Of a stretch of 64,000 nucleotides of DNA, positions 13,060 through 24,750 are shown piece by piece (the first letter of the stretch is position 1; each line of letters starts with the position of its first letter). The translations under genes and the position numbers were made by a program. Where the stretch lies: assembly GCA_026874595.1 (NCBI GenBank), contig CM049319.1, forward strand, positions 6,042,601-6,106,600, given 5' to 3'. The notes beneath the pieces were generated by a model. The model was not told the DNA's origin and did not search any database. It was given only the letters and a program-made list of their open reading frames with translations. The stretch is from Sipunculus nudus. Its lineage: Eukaryota > Annelida > Sipuncula > Golfingiida > Sipunculidae.

Positions 13060-14802
13060 ATGGCAGCGCGAGAATACGAGGTTCCCGTCATAGTGAGCGG
13101 AGAGGAGAAATGGATGACGGGATTGACGAAGCACACAACTTGTGATGACATCATATACGCAATTTTACAGTACGAGAGCACCAGAATCGGCGGTGGCGTC
13201 GACGCATGCGTCAACAGTTACGTCATTTGTGAGAAATGGCGCAATGTTGAAAGACCGCTGAGCGGTCGGACTAAAATCGTTAAGGTTTGGCGAGCGTGGG
13301 GTAAAGAAAATAAAGATGTTAAGTTTATTTTACATCATGTGGAGGAGAGGAGGAGATTAAAGCAAGAAAACAAAAGTAAAGAAAAACGTCACCGAAGTAG
13401 TTCACGGAGAAGGGGGAGGTTACGGCGGCGGGACTGTGAGAGCACGGATACGGAACTAGACTTTACCGCAAAGAGAGATCGGCTCGACAAAGAAAACAGG
13501 GTTAACCCGGACAAATTGTGTTCAAACGATTTTGCTAAAGCTAAGCAATTAGAAAACGCTTCCCGCATACAAGGAAAAGCTCTGTCCCAATTAATCCACC
13601 TTGTTATCAAACAAGAGAGGAAAATACAGGACCAGCTTGCCAGAATTAACGACACAGACGCTCAGATCGCTGTGTATGAAGACCGATTAAGTTCAGTGAA
13701 ATCAGGTCCACGTGAGAAATCATTAGATACCAGCAATGAGGACAGTGGACTTAGTTCGGACGATTTTTTGCCGAATATCAAATCCCAGGATTTAGACGCG
13801 TATTTGTACATTTGTGAAAATATCACCCACATCGAAGACAAGCTAGCTCACGAGCGCGATAAAATTGAAAAACTGTCATTTCAGATTTACGAAGAGAGCT
13901 TGTCAGAACCGAACTTTTCAGAGCCAATTCACAAAGCTGCAAAAGACGCCAATAAAGCAGAGAGCCAAAGTCAAATACAAAATGAAGAGGAACAGCTACG
14001 ACATGAATTGGAGAAATGTTTGGACTGGAGTTTTAACGCACAAATGCAAATACATTTGGTTGAAGACTCGCTTGGAAAATGCCGCGAACAGCTGCAGCTC
14101 AAAGAGGACTATATGAACCGCCTTTCAGTGGAACTGGCCGGATGTGAAATCGATAAGGTACAGAACGTGAAGGTGAAACGAACGCGCTTTGAAATCGACG
14201 AACCCCAAAGTATGCAGGTGAAAGGAACAAGCCGCCCCGCGCAATGTGTTAACCAAACTGATAAACAGTTCGGAGGCAAGGAAATAAAGCACGCTGGACT
14301 TGATTATGAGCATATCGCTGATTTGTGGAGCGGCCCAGGACATAGTGGTACAAATATTCACTGCCCAAAAACTAATGACAGTACCACTGCGGGGCCTGCA
14401 ACTACGTTTAGTTGCGCAAATAACCATGATTATGTAAATATGGAGTCTAAATTAGCGAGCGTTTCGGATTACAGCAAGCTACTGCATACCACAAGCGAAA
14501 AACTCCATAAAATCGTGTTCAGTACACAATATCCTCATAAATCTAGTCGGAAGCCCAAACTACCTGAAGTTACGGACCCGTGTTCAATTGAAAAATTGCG
14601 TTTTGTGCGAAAGGGGCATGAAAAACAAATACCGGCGCCACCTCCGTATAAAAGGACAACAGCTGTCGAAACATGCGTCCCGAATGGCAGCGCTGTATTG
14701 TCGACGTCCGACAAAGGACGACAGACAGACAGTGAATCTGACACCGGGCTAAGTTCGATGAATAGTGATGACTGTCATCGAATAATGGAAACTCTTGTGT
14801 AA
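13060..14802 (+). CDS. RASSF9/10-like: RASSF9/RASSF10-like N-terminal RASSF protein (RA domain plus coiled coils)
   Basis: A 580-codon frame encodes a Ras-association scaffold of the N-terminal RASSF group. The RA/ubiquitin-like domain spans about residues 5-94 and carries family hallmarks GLTKHTTCDDII (21-32), EKWRNVERPL (58-67) and KVWRAWG (75-81). A very basic stretch (about 96-124, SSSRRRGRLRRR) could be a nuclear-localisation or acidic-lipid-binding patch. Charged heptad-like stretches at about 160-215, 250-280 and 305-362 suggest coiled coils. The last 28 residues contain DSESDTGLSSMNSDD, closely resembling the C-terminal DSDTG(I/L)SS motif of RASSF9, so the C-terminus looks complete. 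The start is fixed by an in-frame TGA at 13,045-13,047 and a strong ACCATGG context. It is longer than human RASSF9 (about 435) and RASSF10 (about 507). Known family members act as scaffolds at endosomes, centrosomes or membranes; the exact partner here cannot be read from sequence. RASSF9 versus RASSF10 is not resolved. Confidence 0.93.
   Translation: MAAREYEVPVIVSGEEKWMTGLTKHTTCDDIIYAILQYESTRIGGGVDACVNSYVICEKWRNVERPLSGRTKIVKVWRAWGKENKDVKFILHHVEERRRLKQENKSKEKRHRSSSRRRGRLRRRDCESTDTELDFTAKRDRLDKENRVNPDKLCSNDFAKAKQLENASRIQGKALSQLIHLVIKQERKIQDQLARINDTDAQIAVYEDRLSSVKSGPREKSLDTSNEDSGLSSDDFLPNIKSQDLDAYLYICENITHIEDKLAHERDKIEKLSFQIYEESLSEPNFSEPIHKAAKDANKAESQSQIQNEEEQLRHELEKCLDWSFNAQMQIHLVEDSLGKCREQLQLKEDYMNRLSVELAGCEIDKVQNVKVKRTRFEIDEPQSMQVKGTSRPAQCVNQTDKQFGGKEIKHAGLDYEHIADLWSGPGHSGTNIHCPKTNDSTTAGPATTFSCANNHDYVNMESKLASVSDYSKLLHTTSEKLHKIVFSTQYPHKSSRKPKLPEVTDPCSIEKLRFVRKGHEKQIPAPPPYKRTTAVETCVPNGSAVLSTSDKGRQTDSESDTGLSSMNSDDCHRIMETLV
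14146..14235 (+). repeat. In-frame 45-bp tandem duplication inside the RASSF gene
   Basis: Two adjacent 15-codon units encode EIDKVQNVKVKRTRF (residues 363-377) and EIDEPQSMQVKGTSR (378-392). They share E-I-D at the start, a central Q and a VK near the end. The duplication lies just after the last predicted coiled coil, in the poorly conserved linker before the C-terminal motif, and preserves the frame. Confidence 0.6.
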
Positions 14803-15090
14803 AACGGTGAAATAATTATTTGTTATCCTGCCACCCATGCATACATAACAATCTGGTTTGCGGGGATACAGAGAAACGCTGAGTCATGAATTAATATCAG
14901 TTAATACTTGTGGGCAGACACACACACATATCCACAAACACATTCATTCTCTCACACCCATACATACATATACACTGCGATGCTGGCATTTATTTAGGTT
15001 CCTGGATTATTATTTATGTATTAAATATGTTACCTTCAAATGATGTCTGCTTGTTATTTTCTGAATAAATTGCATCTTGCTGGAGCTTAA
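14803..15090 (+). other. Presumed 3' UTR of the RASSF gene with poly(A) signals
   Basis: No coding continuation follows the TAA. Two hexamers suit 3'-end formation: ATTAAA at 15,020-15,025 and AATAAA at 15,064-15,069, the latter followed by a T/G-containing stretch. A short CA-rich stretch lies near 14,917-14,945. The true cleavage site is not known. Confidence 0.45.
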
Positions 15091-17728
15091 CCATATATTT
15101 GGGATAGAATCTGGTCCACTTATTTTCAAGGAAATAGAAGCTCCTACCATATACAATTATTTTCCCGCAAAATTTTAATATTCTAATGAACCAATTAAAT
15201 CTATTTTGGTAAAATATATATAATTTAAAGTAGCACCAAATCGATGTACACGCTAACTCTTCCACTGATAAATATCGAATATGCACCTTAATGTCAATAG
15301 ATCCAAGAATCGCGAATTAATGGCCCATGATATTATCATTATTCAAATACCAACTAGAAGGTTCCCATCAGAGGCTGCACATTGTTATGCTGAACACAAT
15401 ATAAGCGCGAACTGTGCAAGTGCAGAGCTTCCAACACAATATCAGCTGACTCCATACATGTTTGTTTTACATGTTCGTGTTCGGATTTCAAGACAAGTAG
15501 TTACGCATGAAAATCTTAGGGTATTAAAGTATTAAAGTAAACGAACAACACTAACACCAGTTGAATAGATCCCAGTGATTCCAAAGTGCTTTATCAAAAC
15601 GTACACCTAGCCCTGCAAGTAATGCCAAATTTAAACCTATTCTTGTACAATATATATTATATCCATTGTAATCTATCATCTTTATACTACTAAAATTGTC
15701 CTGCCTGTATGTTTGTTTGTCCCAGAACGTCCACCGAAGCGGGCCATGACAGTGGGCCTGTTTTGCTATCAGCGTCAGTTATATGCCCAAACTTACAGAA
15801 CGTACACCAATTTGGCCCTTCCACTTGCACACGATGGAATTCCCGGCGGCATGATCACATCGCAGGTCTGTCGCAAAAGATCACACCGCTCGCCATTGCT
15901 GACCTTCACCTTGGTCCATTACCACAAAAACGTATAGAGAGTAGTTTCGTGTCGACTACCAGACGTCGCTACCTTACGGGACTGGGGAGTTGGCTACCTA
16001 CGGTTATGGCCACACAATACGCGCCATTATACCCTTCCTCAGCAACGGGACCCAACGGGTCACAATTTTCTAGTATAGTTTAAAACTAATTCATGGGTTC
16101 ATCTGTGGTCATGCTCATTTGAACCCATTTATGACAGTTCAGATCACAAGTGAATAAATACAAAATTTTCCATTCCCATTCAAACAGAAATAAGTATACA
16201 TGGGAACAATGAACCCCACTTTGCCCGATAATTAATATATTTCTACCAATAGTTAATCTTATCAAAAATTCTATATTGCTCCCGAATGTACATTAAATAT
16301 ACTCAAATAATTGTGTTTCCCTACAATGTATGGTAGTGTGTGTGTTTTATGCGTTTGTCTGTCTGTGCGTATGAGTTAACGTGATGCAATGGGTTTGATG
16401 TCGCATATTTCTCTTTGTTTTGTTCTGAAATCATATACTGCAATATTTTATTTTTAACCTGTACGACCAACAAGCTAAAAAAATAAAATGGCGGATGAGG
16501 GGGAAAATGTAGGTCTTCAGAATATTTAAAAATAAAATTGTGACAGTGTAACCAAAGTTTTGCAGTATTGCCGATGTGACAGTTTTGCCGAAGGAAAGAA
16601 CCTTGGAGACCAGGTATAGGCTCAGAGAGGAAAGAGAAAAATTATAATATACAGCTGTTTATTTAATAAAATAACCTATAACTGCAGATTTAATCATTAT
16701 ACATCTGGAGTTACCTTCAATGGACCGGATAGCCCATTCTCTTTTAGATAAAACACATCATTAACTCTATTTGAGGACTGACAGATATACGAACATTTGT
16801 CAATAAAAAATTTGCTTCGCTTGTTGTGGCATCTGTTGGAAATATTTTTAACTAAACATGCATATATTTGTGCAATCTGAGCAACGATTCTCACTCTGTT
16901 ATGGTTGCATCCCTGGCAAACTCATATAAAATCATGCAACACAAAAATTCCTGAAATATTAATTTTGAGACCAATAAATGTATATCATTCTGAACCTATT
17001 GTATTTTCTAAAGATGTGTGTACTGATTAAATGTTATTATTTCAAACGTTCTTGATATTTGATATAAGACAATATTTTTTTTGTGTGCACTTTATTATAT
17101 AGCACCCAGTGAGAAAGAGGTATTTGTTAGCAAGAAAATATTCAACTAACCTACAATATTTCGATGTATTTTCCTCTACCATATATCTGTCTGTTTAAGA
17201 ATGAAATATTGAATAAATCGTTGAAACAAAATTTAAAATCTTAAATTTAAGTCAGTTTGAAAGCATTGTGATTTCAAGAGAGCTAAGAACCAACACGTTA
17301 TATACATGTGTACATGAAGCAGGATTCAGCAGCCCATTTTAAGTACTGGATGCCTGTACGGAGAAGCGGATAATTCTCCACCGTTTCTATCAGAATTATA
17401 TACACTTGACTGAAATTGAATTTTTAAATTTTAAATAGATTTCATTTATCTGAGAGATGTTTCTTCCTGGTACCTGAAAACATTACACTGATATGCCTTC
17501 AAGTAATCTTGCAAATTTGATCGGTTGAGAAATAGCGGTCACGGACATTTTTACGATAACAACGGACCAATTTGATTTAACATAAAACATTTTTAAATTA
17601 TATGTTGCATAACCACACTGCAGGTAAAATAAAAAGTTAAAGTTTTTATTCCTCTCAGACTCCTCGCGAGTTGAACCTCATCGATACTAGATAGTTGTTC
17701 AAGCAGATGGTTCAATTTCAGATAGTCC
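15091..17728. other. Intergenic DNA downstream of the RASSF gene
   Basis: Short frames only. A 124-codon frame at 15,709-16,083 follows TATACTACTAAAATTGTCCTGCC and a GTTT/GTCC run, which resembles the edge of an interspersed repeat rather than an exon. Otherwise plain AT-rich sequence. Confidence 0.4.
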
Positions 17729-18181
17729 GTGTGCCAAGGGGATGTACTTTTTCCATGGTCGTTTCTTATATACATAAACGATTTGTTGGTAGAACAGCGA
17801 AAACAAGGGTCCGGTGTAAAGCCAGGAGATGTGTATTTAGGATCACCTGTGCAAGCCGATAATGTCGCCCTTCTATCCTTAACTCCAGCAGGGTTGCAAC
17901 ATGTGACAAATGTTTGTTATGATTATAGCTGTAGGTGGCGCTCTGTGTTTAACCCTAAAAAACCGTGGTGATGGTTTTTGGAGAATCAAAGGTAGCCTTT
18001 CAACGTTTATGCACTCAGAGAAACTGGTATTTCTAGAAGGAAAACATGGAATTATATATGTGAAAATTTGCCTGAAGCTCACTTGGTTTCATAAACCGAT
18101 AAAGAGCTTTTACTTGCATTACAAGATGGTGTTATGCAGCTCGATGTGGAGTGGTCTGACGAAAGCCCTTTTAATTTCTAA
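17729..18181 (+). pseudogene. Decayed non-LTR (LINE) reverse-transcriptase fragment
   Basis: The first frame (17,729-17,971) shows RT palm motifs: QGDVLFPWSFLIYINDLL matches the QGxxLSPxLFxIYIxDL block, followed about 20 residues later by VQADNVALLS at the place of the catalytic xADD box. The second catalytic Asp is Asn, so activity is lost. At 17,968 the homologous reading shifts frame (VMVFGESKVAFQ), reaches a stop, shifts again (WNYICENLPEAHLVS) and hits further stops. No endonuclease domain, intact 5' end or poly(A) tail was found, so this is an internal fragment. The LINE clade cannot be assigned. Confidence 0.8.
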
Positions 18182-21119
18182 CACTCGGTGGTGCTATTTC
18201 TGAATGGTATTTAACCTGTCCTCGCATATTTATTGCCACAAGAGATATATGCCTTAATGTAAATTTATGATGTTATTTCGGTGAAAATTGTATTTAATTT
18301 TTTTTTCTTTTCTATGTATACCCATTTGTTATTCACCTTTGCTCTACATATAATAATTATTGTATATCTTTGCTTGACGGAGGAAATAAAGACTAACAAC
18401 AGCAACATTAATACGAACGTTGAACAAAAGATGGCGCCACTTGCCGATGAAACTGGGAATGGCAGATTTGTGAACGTGCCCTTTTTGGTGAATACTTGCA
18501 TGCCAAGACATAGCTTCCTTAAAAGGAAAAGACCAACCAGTATCATAAAGAAGCTTAAATAAAGAAATACATGTAAATAAATAAATAAATAAAATAAAAA
18601 AATGAGTGCCAAATTACAGGTGAATAAAAATCGAAGCCATGTTAAATAAGTGTCTATTCATGAAGATTCGGTCATACTGATCTTCTTTTGGGAATTCACA
18701 GTAGATCTCATCAATCCTATATAATGCATTTAAAAATACAATGTTTACTAAGATTATATATATATTGAGTATATGAAATATAAAATAATATTTTTGTTTA
18801 AATTTTGCATACCAGGAAAATGACTTGCACTTCGCTCCATACATACCATGTACACTAATATGCCTAATGCATACAATAATATATTGTATATTATTTATAA
18901 GGTGACATAAAAATATAAAAATAATAATATATTTCATATTTTTAAAATAAACTATAAAATAAAATAGTATATATAGTATAGTATTTTATACATTTATTTA
19001 TGATTAGCGTATCACGACATGGGTTCTAATCCAGGATCGACCCTACTCATATCTGACCTGGTAAAAATAACCGTATATTTTCGGTCTGTCCACGGAACAA
19101 AATGGCACCTTCGAGGCCCGGGGGAAGATGGTTTGAGCAATAATTTCCCCTACTTAGTTCATAAAAAAAAAAAAACAATTAAACCTCGTTCTGAAATCAG
19201 AACGCTTTTATGAGAATGTGTGTTTCGGGCTGCCACCGAAATTGGTCCGAATCCGGGATCGACACTGCTGTTAATTATCTCTAATAATAATGGTGTGTGG
19301 GAGATCGTCCGTCCACGTGCGTGTTACTGAGGGCATATGGTGAGAGTGTGTGTATGTTGAAAAATAAAAAACAATAATTTTACTTTCAAGTGAAATTATT
19401 AAATTCAAGTGAGAAAGATCATAGTTGATGGATACTTATTACTGGAAATGTTATGACAGATAATTTATAAAACCATGTCACAATTACATATTAAATATAA
19501 TTTGTAATTTTAAAAATTATTTGTATGTGGATGTGCGAATATGTATTTGTATGAGTATAGAAATGTATATATGTGAATATTGGTGCTTATATATGCTAAA
19601 TTGTTAGTACAGATGCACTGAAATGATTGCTTATATGCACAAATAATGCGATATTAATAATGTTGGTCATATTTTTGTTGTTGTCCATGATGAAAAAAAG
19701 AACAATTATGCCTTGATGGCTGAGACGACAAAAGGAAGAAAAAGAAAAGAGATTTTTTTTTCTGTCAAAACCCGCAGAGTCGACATATAACAAACATAAA
19801 GAGCACACATTAATGAGAAAGTCGGATTAAGAGACCGAAGTCGATCATCATTAAGTCCCCTTTTGCAAGGATGATTTTTTTTCCTTTACTTGGCACACCT
19901 TTAATATCTTGTTATACGTACTTTTCATCCTAAAATGTAAACAAACAGAGAAAGAGTCTCGTTCAAACCAAGTATAACACAGTTACACAATTAGTCTAGA
20001 TCTTAACCTCAGGTTATAAAACGATATTCTTCGTGACTTTACGATCTAATGAACCAAACTAGAGGATGTCATTAGTATGTCTGTAAATACTGGTCGCTCC
20101 CTTTTCATTAAGTTCACATAAAATCGCATTTTCGGCACTTGGTGCCCCCATGGTATATTATTGTTAACGTCCAAATCCGTGACATGTAGAAAACACAGTG
20201 TATTTGTACAATGCACTTCATGTTGGCACGGTGTGAGACAAGGAAGTCGTAGATCTATTAGATATACCACAAATTAGTTTGTACCGTCTTAGTGGTATGA
20301 GTTTTCACGCTGTCGGGTTCATAAGAGAGAGGAGGATTACATCATCGCCGGAAGTCAACAGTCCACATGGTCACATTCACGTAACCCCATCTTCTGCTGC
20401 AGTCTTATTGTTGGCCTAAGAGTACCGCCATCTGCCGGAGCACAGAGAAACTATTACATGTCAAACGGCACAAATTACCAACATATAAAGTAATGGAGTG
20501 CTTCTTTTTTTATATAATACGAAAACCTTTTTGTTTTTTAAACACTGACTATAAAAAGAATAAATAAAAAATCACATTTTCTGGTCATCTGTAAATAATA
20601 ATATTTTATTATATAATATATTTTATATATAAAATAATATTTATGAAACTTAATATAAGATGAACAATATACGTGTAGCTTTTATTATTAGAAGAAATTA
20701 AATGACACTCACCTGAAATACATACACCAAGCTGTATCACAACAAGCCACATGCGAATAGTGTGTATCACCTCGTGTGTTTCTTAAAGGCCGTTTTGCGT
20801 CAAAGTGCATTGACCTGTACCACATTCCTAATATATGTACTTTAGTCGCATTATTTTTTATATTTAACTTAGACTCTACCAGGCTGGTTATTTTTTTCTG
20901 CCGTTCTCCCGCCCATCGTCTTTCTAAAGTGTCAAGAGTATTTTTTTTATGATCATGATACTTTCAAGAAAACAATTGTATTTCAAAATATCGGATAAAG
21001 GCACATATCATGTATTTATATTTTGACAGACAGATTATGGTTACTAACTTGTACCTTACGATGGCTAGGATATGGACCTGAGATTTTACAAACGAGTCGT
21101 TTGATGAATTTCTAGTACC
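18182..21119. other. AT-rich intergenic DNA
   Basis: No recognisable gene. Contains an AAAT run at about 18,570-18,600, and two copies of a short motif, ATCC(A/G)GGATCGAC, at about 19,028 and 19,249 (listed separately). Confidence 0.45.
19010..19280 (+). repeat. Possible tRNA-derived SINE fragment (two B-box-like copies)
   Basis: GGGTTCTAATCCAGGATCGACC at about 19,019-19,040 and GGTCCGAATCCGGGATCGAC about 220 bp later resemble the pol III B-box (GGTTCGANTCC) with the same 3' extension. No convincing A-box or tRNA cloverleaf was found, so this is weak. Confidence 0.25.
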
Positions 21120-21800
21120 ATTGGTGGAAATAAAAAAAAGAATCTGTAAAAAATAAAGAATTCAGGTATAATCAGGAAATAAAAAATAAGAATGCAGGAA
21201 GAACAAGCAAATATCTAGAACCCTGAAACGAAACAGAAATTGAGATCCCATGAAAGAGACAGGAAAATCAGGATTAAAAAAAAATGAATAATTAATATCA
21301 AAGAAACCACTTACAATGTAAAATCTAAGAAGAAACAAGGAATCAGGGAGGAACTTGGAAAATTGTTAATCCAGGAAGAACTTAAACATTTATCGAAATC
21401 AGGAAAATTTTTAACCTGCGTTGAAATCGATGAAAATTAACCAGGAAAAATTTATAATCCACGAAGAAACTGATAATATTTAAAGACCCGAGAATAGTAA
21501 TAAACTTATCATAATTTTTGGAAGAAACAAGAAATTATCCAGGAAAAAGTGCGAAACCTAGAATGAAAGAAATAAAAACATAGTAGATTAGTGCCAAAGA
21601 AAATTAATTTATCTGGAATCCACTAAGCAAGAGGAAAATCCAGAATCCAGGATCAAACCAGGATACACTAGAATCAAAGTAAAATTAAAAAAATAACTTA
21701 GAACCCAGGAGGGAACAAACACCGATCCAGAACCCTGGAAGGAACGAAGAGTAATCTCAACTCCGGAAAACAAAGCCTGGAAACTTGGAAGGACATAAAT
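21120..21800 (+). repeat. Degenerate purine-rich minisatellite (CCAGGAAGAAC-type)
   Basis: Variants of AATCCAGGAAGAAC recur irregularly: CCAGGAAGAAC, CCAGGAAAAA, CCACGAAGAAAC, CCAGGAGGGAAC, CCCTGGAAGGAAC. The plus strand is strongly purine-biased for about 700 bp. Unit spacing is irregular, mostly tens of bases, so the array looks old. Confidence 0.55.
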
Positions 21801-22299
21801 GTCGCTCAGTACTTTCAAAACTGGTTGAAGGTAAAGGTTAATATAAAATTTACTGTTGTTTTAATCAAGCCTGTGCCCGTACTCAATCCGGGGTGTTGTA
21901 TGGAGCGAACGCCCTTTCACCGTGCTGTCAATCTGGCCGATGAGTATAAACTTATTTTTGCACGAATAATCTTATCTAGGTCAAGTATGTAACTTTACTT
22001 TAAAGAAATCTTTGACGACAGACATGCAATAAAAGAAGAATATAACTCTGGATCCGAATCCGAATATGTATCAACACAACTATATGAAGGGTCCCACTGT
22101 TTACAGGATCAGTCCTCAGATAATTTCCAAAACTTTGAACAAACTTTCTGAACAAACTACCCACTTACAAACATTGATGAAACCGTAACCTGTAATACTA
22201 AGATAATGTTGCAATGGCAATAAATATCTTCATTTTCCATTACAACATGAATCAGATCCCTGCCCCTCACCGCTTACACTTGAATAAACGGGTGCCCTT

Positions 22300-22900
22300 T
22301 GACAATCACCCCGTCCGTCTATCCGTCTGTTTGTCCGTCCGTCAACAAATTCGGTTCCGGATGATAACTCTAGTTTAGATTGACATATGAATTTCAAACC
22401 TGACTTATATATGGGCCACCACTAAAGCAAGAACGCTATTGATTTTGGGGTCATGAGGTCAAGGTCACAGAACCCACATCTTTAACAAGTTTGTGGACGC
22501 AATAACCCAAACATTTCATCCCAAACGTTCCATCTTGCACATATAGCTCCCCTGTCAATAGGAAACGATTCCTGTCAATTTTGGGGTCACAAGGTCAAAG
22601 ATCAAGGTCACAGAAGCCACCTGTCCACAAATTTGTTTCCGGATGATAACTCCAGTTGGGATTGACCTATGCATTTAAAACTTGATTTATTAATGGCCCA
22701 CCACCAATGTAAGAACCCTTTTTATTTTGGGTTATGGGATCACAGGTAAAAATTACAAGACCCCCATCTTTAAAAAATATCGTGAAGGCATTGTAATTGT
22801 TTCATCCAAAATCTTTCACTTATGGATAACCTAACAATAGTGGAAATACAAAATTAATTTCGACGTCACAAGTTTCAAGGTCATAGGACCATCATACTGA
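22300..22900 (+). repeat. Dispersed metazoan-type repeat with GGTCAAGGTCA motifs, about 1.5-2 internal copies
   Basis: Starts with a GTCCGTCC run, then TCCGGATGATAACTC(T/C)AGTT, ATTGACxTATG, TATGGGCCACCAC-like, TTTTGGGGTCA and AAGGTCACAGAA. The same ordered blocks restart at about 22,620 (TTTGTTTCCGGATGATAACTCCAGTT). This matches a common style of interspersed repeat in mollusc genomes; I cannot name the family. No coding capacity is seen. Confidence 0.6.
22456..22467 (+). promoter_or_regulatory. AGGTCAAGGTCA nuclear-receptor half-site pair inside the repeat
   Basis: Two AGGTCA half-sites with no spacer, also giving TCAAGGTCA, the extended monomer site used by ERR and FTZ-F1/NR5A receptors. 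A second TCAAGGTCA is at 22,602-22,610, with AGGTCA at 22,592-22,597. Confidence 0.4.
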
Positions 22901-23715
22901 TTAAAATGCTGACCGGGCTTACAGTTTAATACATTCCTCCACTCCCACATCTTCATACACGCCTATCACTGATTCAAACCTTAACAACTTGGTTCAGATG
23001 TTTAAATACTGTTTTGGACCAGTTTCCTCAGTCCCTGCATGTAACCTTTTTATATTTTTTTCAAACATCACTTAGCCCAAACAGGGAGTCTATTGGCATT
23101 TTCCGGGCCCTTCCTGACCCATCAGTTTTCTAGATGCATATCAGTCTACATTGGACGAATAATAACCTGCATACAGGGCGCCCTCTACACACGAGAACTA
23201 ATCCGTATGCTCTCTTCATTTTGTTTCTGTTGCCTGTAAATGAGCTTAATTAATTCTAAGTATCAACAATTAAGATAATGAGACTTAGCATGCAACAATA
23301 TAAACAAAGCCACAAAGATCAATATCAGAGTATACTTATATCTTGTATACAAGACCTCAGCGTGAGGAGTAGTTTAAGCACCATTATGCTATTTTCGCCG
23401 CTTCAGCCGGTCCTTGTGATTGGGAAAGTTAGAAAATATCTACGGGCCTTTTTCGTGAGCGGACATGTGTTTGAGTGGGCGAACCTTTTTGAAATAGGGT
23501 CATAATTACGCCTTTGAGGGTGACCTGATCAAGAATTTTGATAGCTTCATTTTTATTTATTAGAAAATTCTTCTCCCTCAAGAACTAATGATTAAATTTC
23601 TTTGAAATTGAAATTTTATGTTCAGTTCTGACTCAAAGAATAAAGCTCATTAAGCCGAGGTCACGAAGTTCACTCTTAGAGTTCCTATGACCTTATTCCT
23701 GGGAATATCATATTC

Positions 23716-23718
<3 letters not shown>

Positions 23719-23764
<46 letters not shown>
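23719..23764. repeat. (AT)n microsatellite
   Basis: Uninterrupted AT run of about 46 bp. Confidence 0.95.
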
Positions 23765-23766
<2 letters not shown>

Positions 23767-24667
23767 AATATTAAAAGAAGACTGGGCGCCACCTACAATA
23801 GATTCTAAGTTTTAGGGCCTTTTTACTCCCTCATGCTTCTGAACAACAAGTGAGTAATAAAACGTGAAAATTATTTGTCTTTGATTATTTTGCACGTCAA
23901 TAAATTAAAGGATAAAGCCTTATTCTATATAGCTTGTAGTGTATCTGTCATTGCTTGTCTAAAACGGTATAACCAAGAGAGGGGATATATATATAGCATC
24001 TCTAGTGGCAAACATTTTTAATTTTAATATACTTAATGATCTAAAATTTTTAGTTGTGATGGTATGAGAACTTTAGATGAAGTGCTCTCCCCCTAGTAGT
24101 AAAACAGTGTACTACCACTATCTTGAATGGCCTGGTGCAGTTTGATAGAGGCCGCTGCTGTCGACCCTTGAAAAAATAAAGAAAAATATCTCATTTATTT
24201 TGGTGAAGATATGGGAAATGACCCCCCTTAGGACACACTTTGCCTCATTCCCGAAGGTTCAAGATAAAAAAAAGGTGTATATCTGGAGCGTGGCCATCGA
24301 GGAGATGCAAGATAAGAGTCTCGTGTGACCACCGTCAATTATAATCTTAATATGTTTGTAAATTGTATTAAGTGGCAATTGTTTTATCAAATACATAATT
24401 GTGGCAAGCTTGTTCAGTCACGTCTCATGATACGTGCTTGGTTCACACAGCTATAACCAAATACTGATATAATTGCACGGGAGTTTTATATTTTGTATCG
24501 AGCCATATCACATATCAACTCCATACTTAAAGCTGGTGCTATTATATCAAAGAGCTAACTTTTAAATGGCAGATGCATTGACTCAATTCATTTCATTGTC
24601 CTAATCGGAGCGACAAATTTTACACGTATTTTACATGAAAAATACCACTGGAGGAATTGTCTGTCGG

Positions 24668-24750
24668 TTCTGCACCTGGGTAACCCTCACAGGTTTGAAG
24701 TAAAGGCAAGTTATATGAGCGGTCTGTAAGTTCATGTTTTAATGATGAGA
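24668..24750 (+). repeat. Dispersed repeat fragment, copy 1 (pair at 31,523-31,608)
   Basis: TCTGCACCT, AAGTAAAGGCAAGTTATAT and CTAAGTTCATGTTTTAAT-like blocks occur in the same order in both copies, with differences between them. Confidence 0.6.

Noticed and set aside
13389-13655. 88-codon minus-strand frame
   Set aside because: Shadow of the RASSF coding exon.
15709-16083. 124-codon frame as a gene
   Set aside because: No domain, preceded by repeat-like TATACTACTAAAATTGTCC sequence, and no splice or start support.
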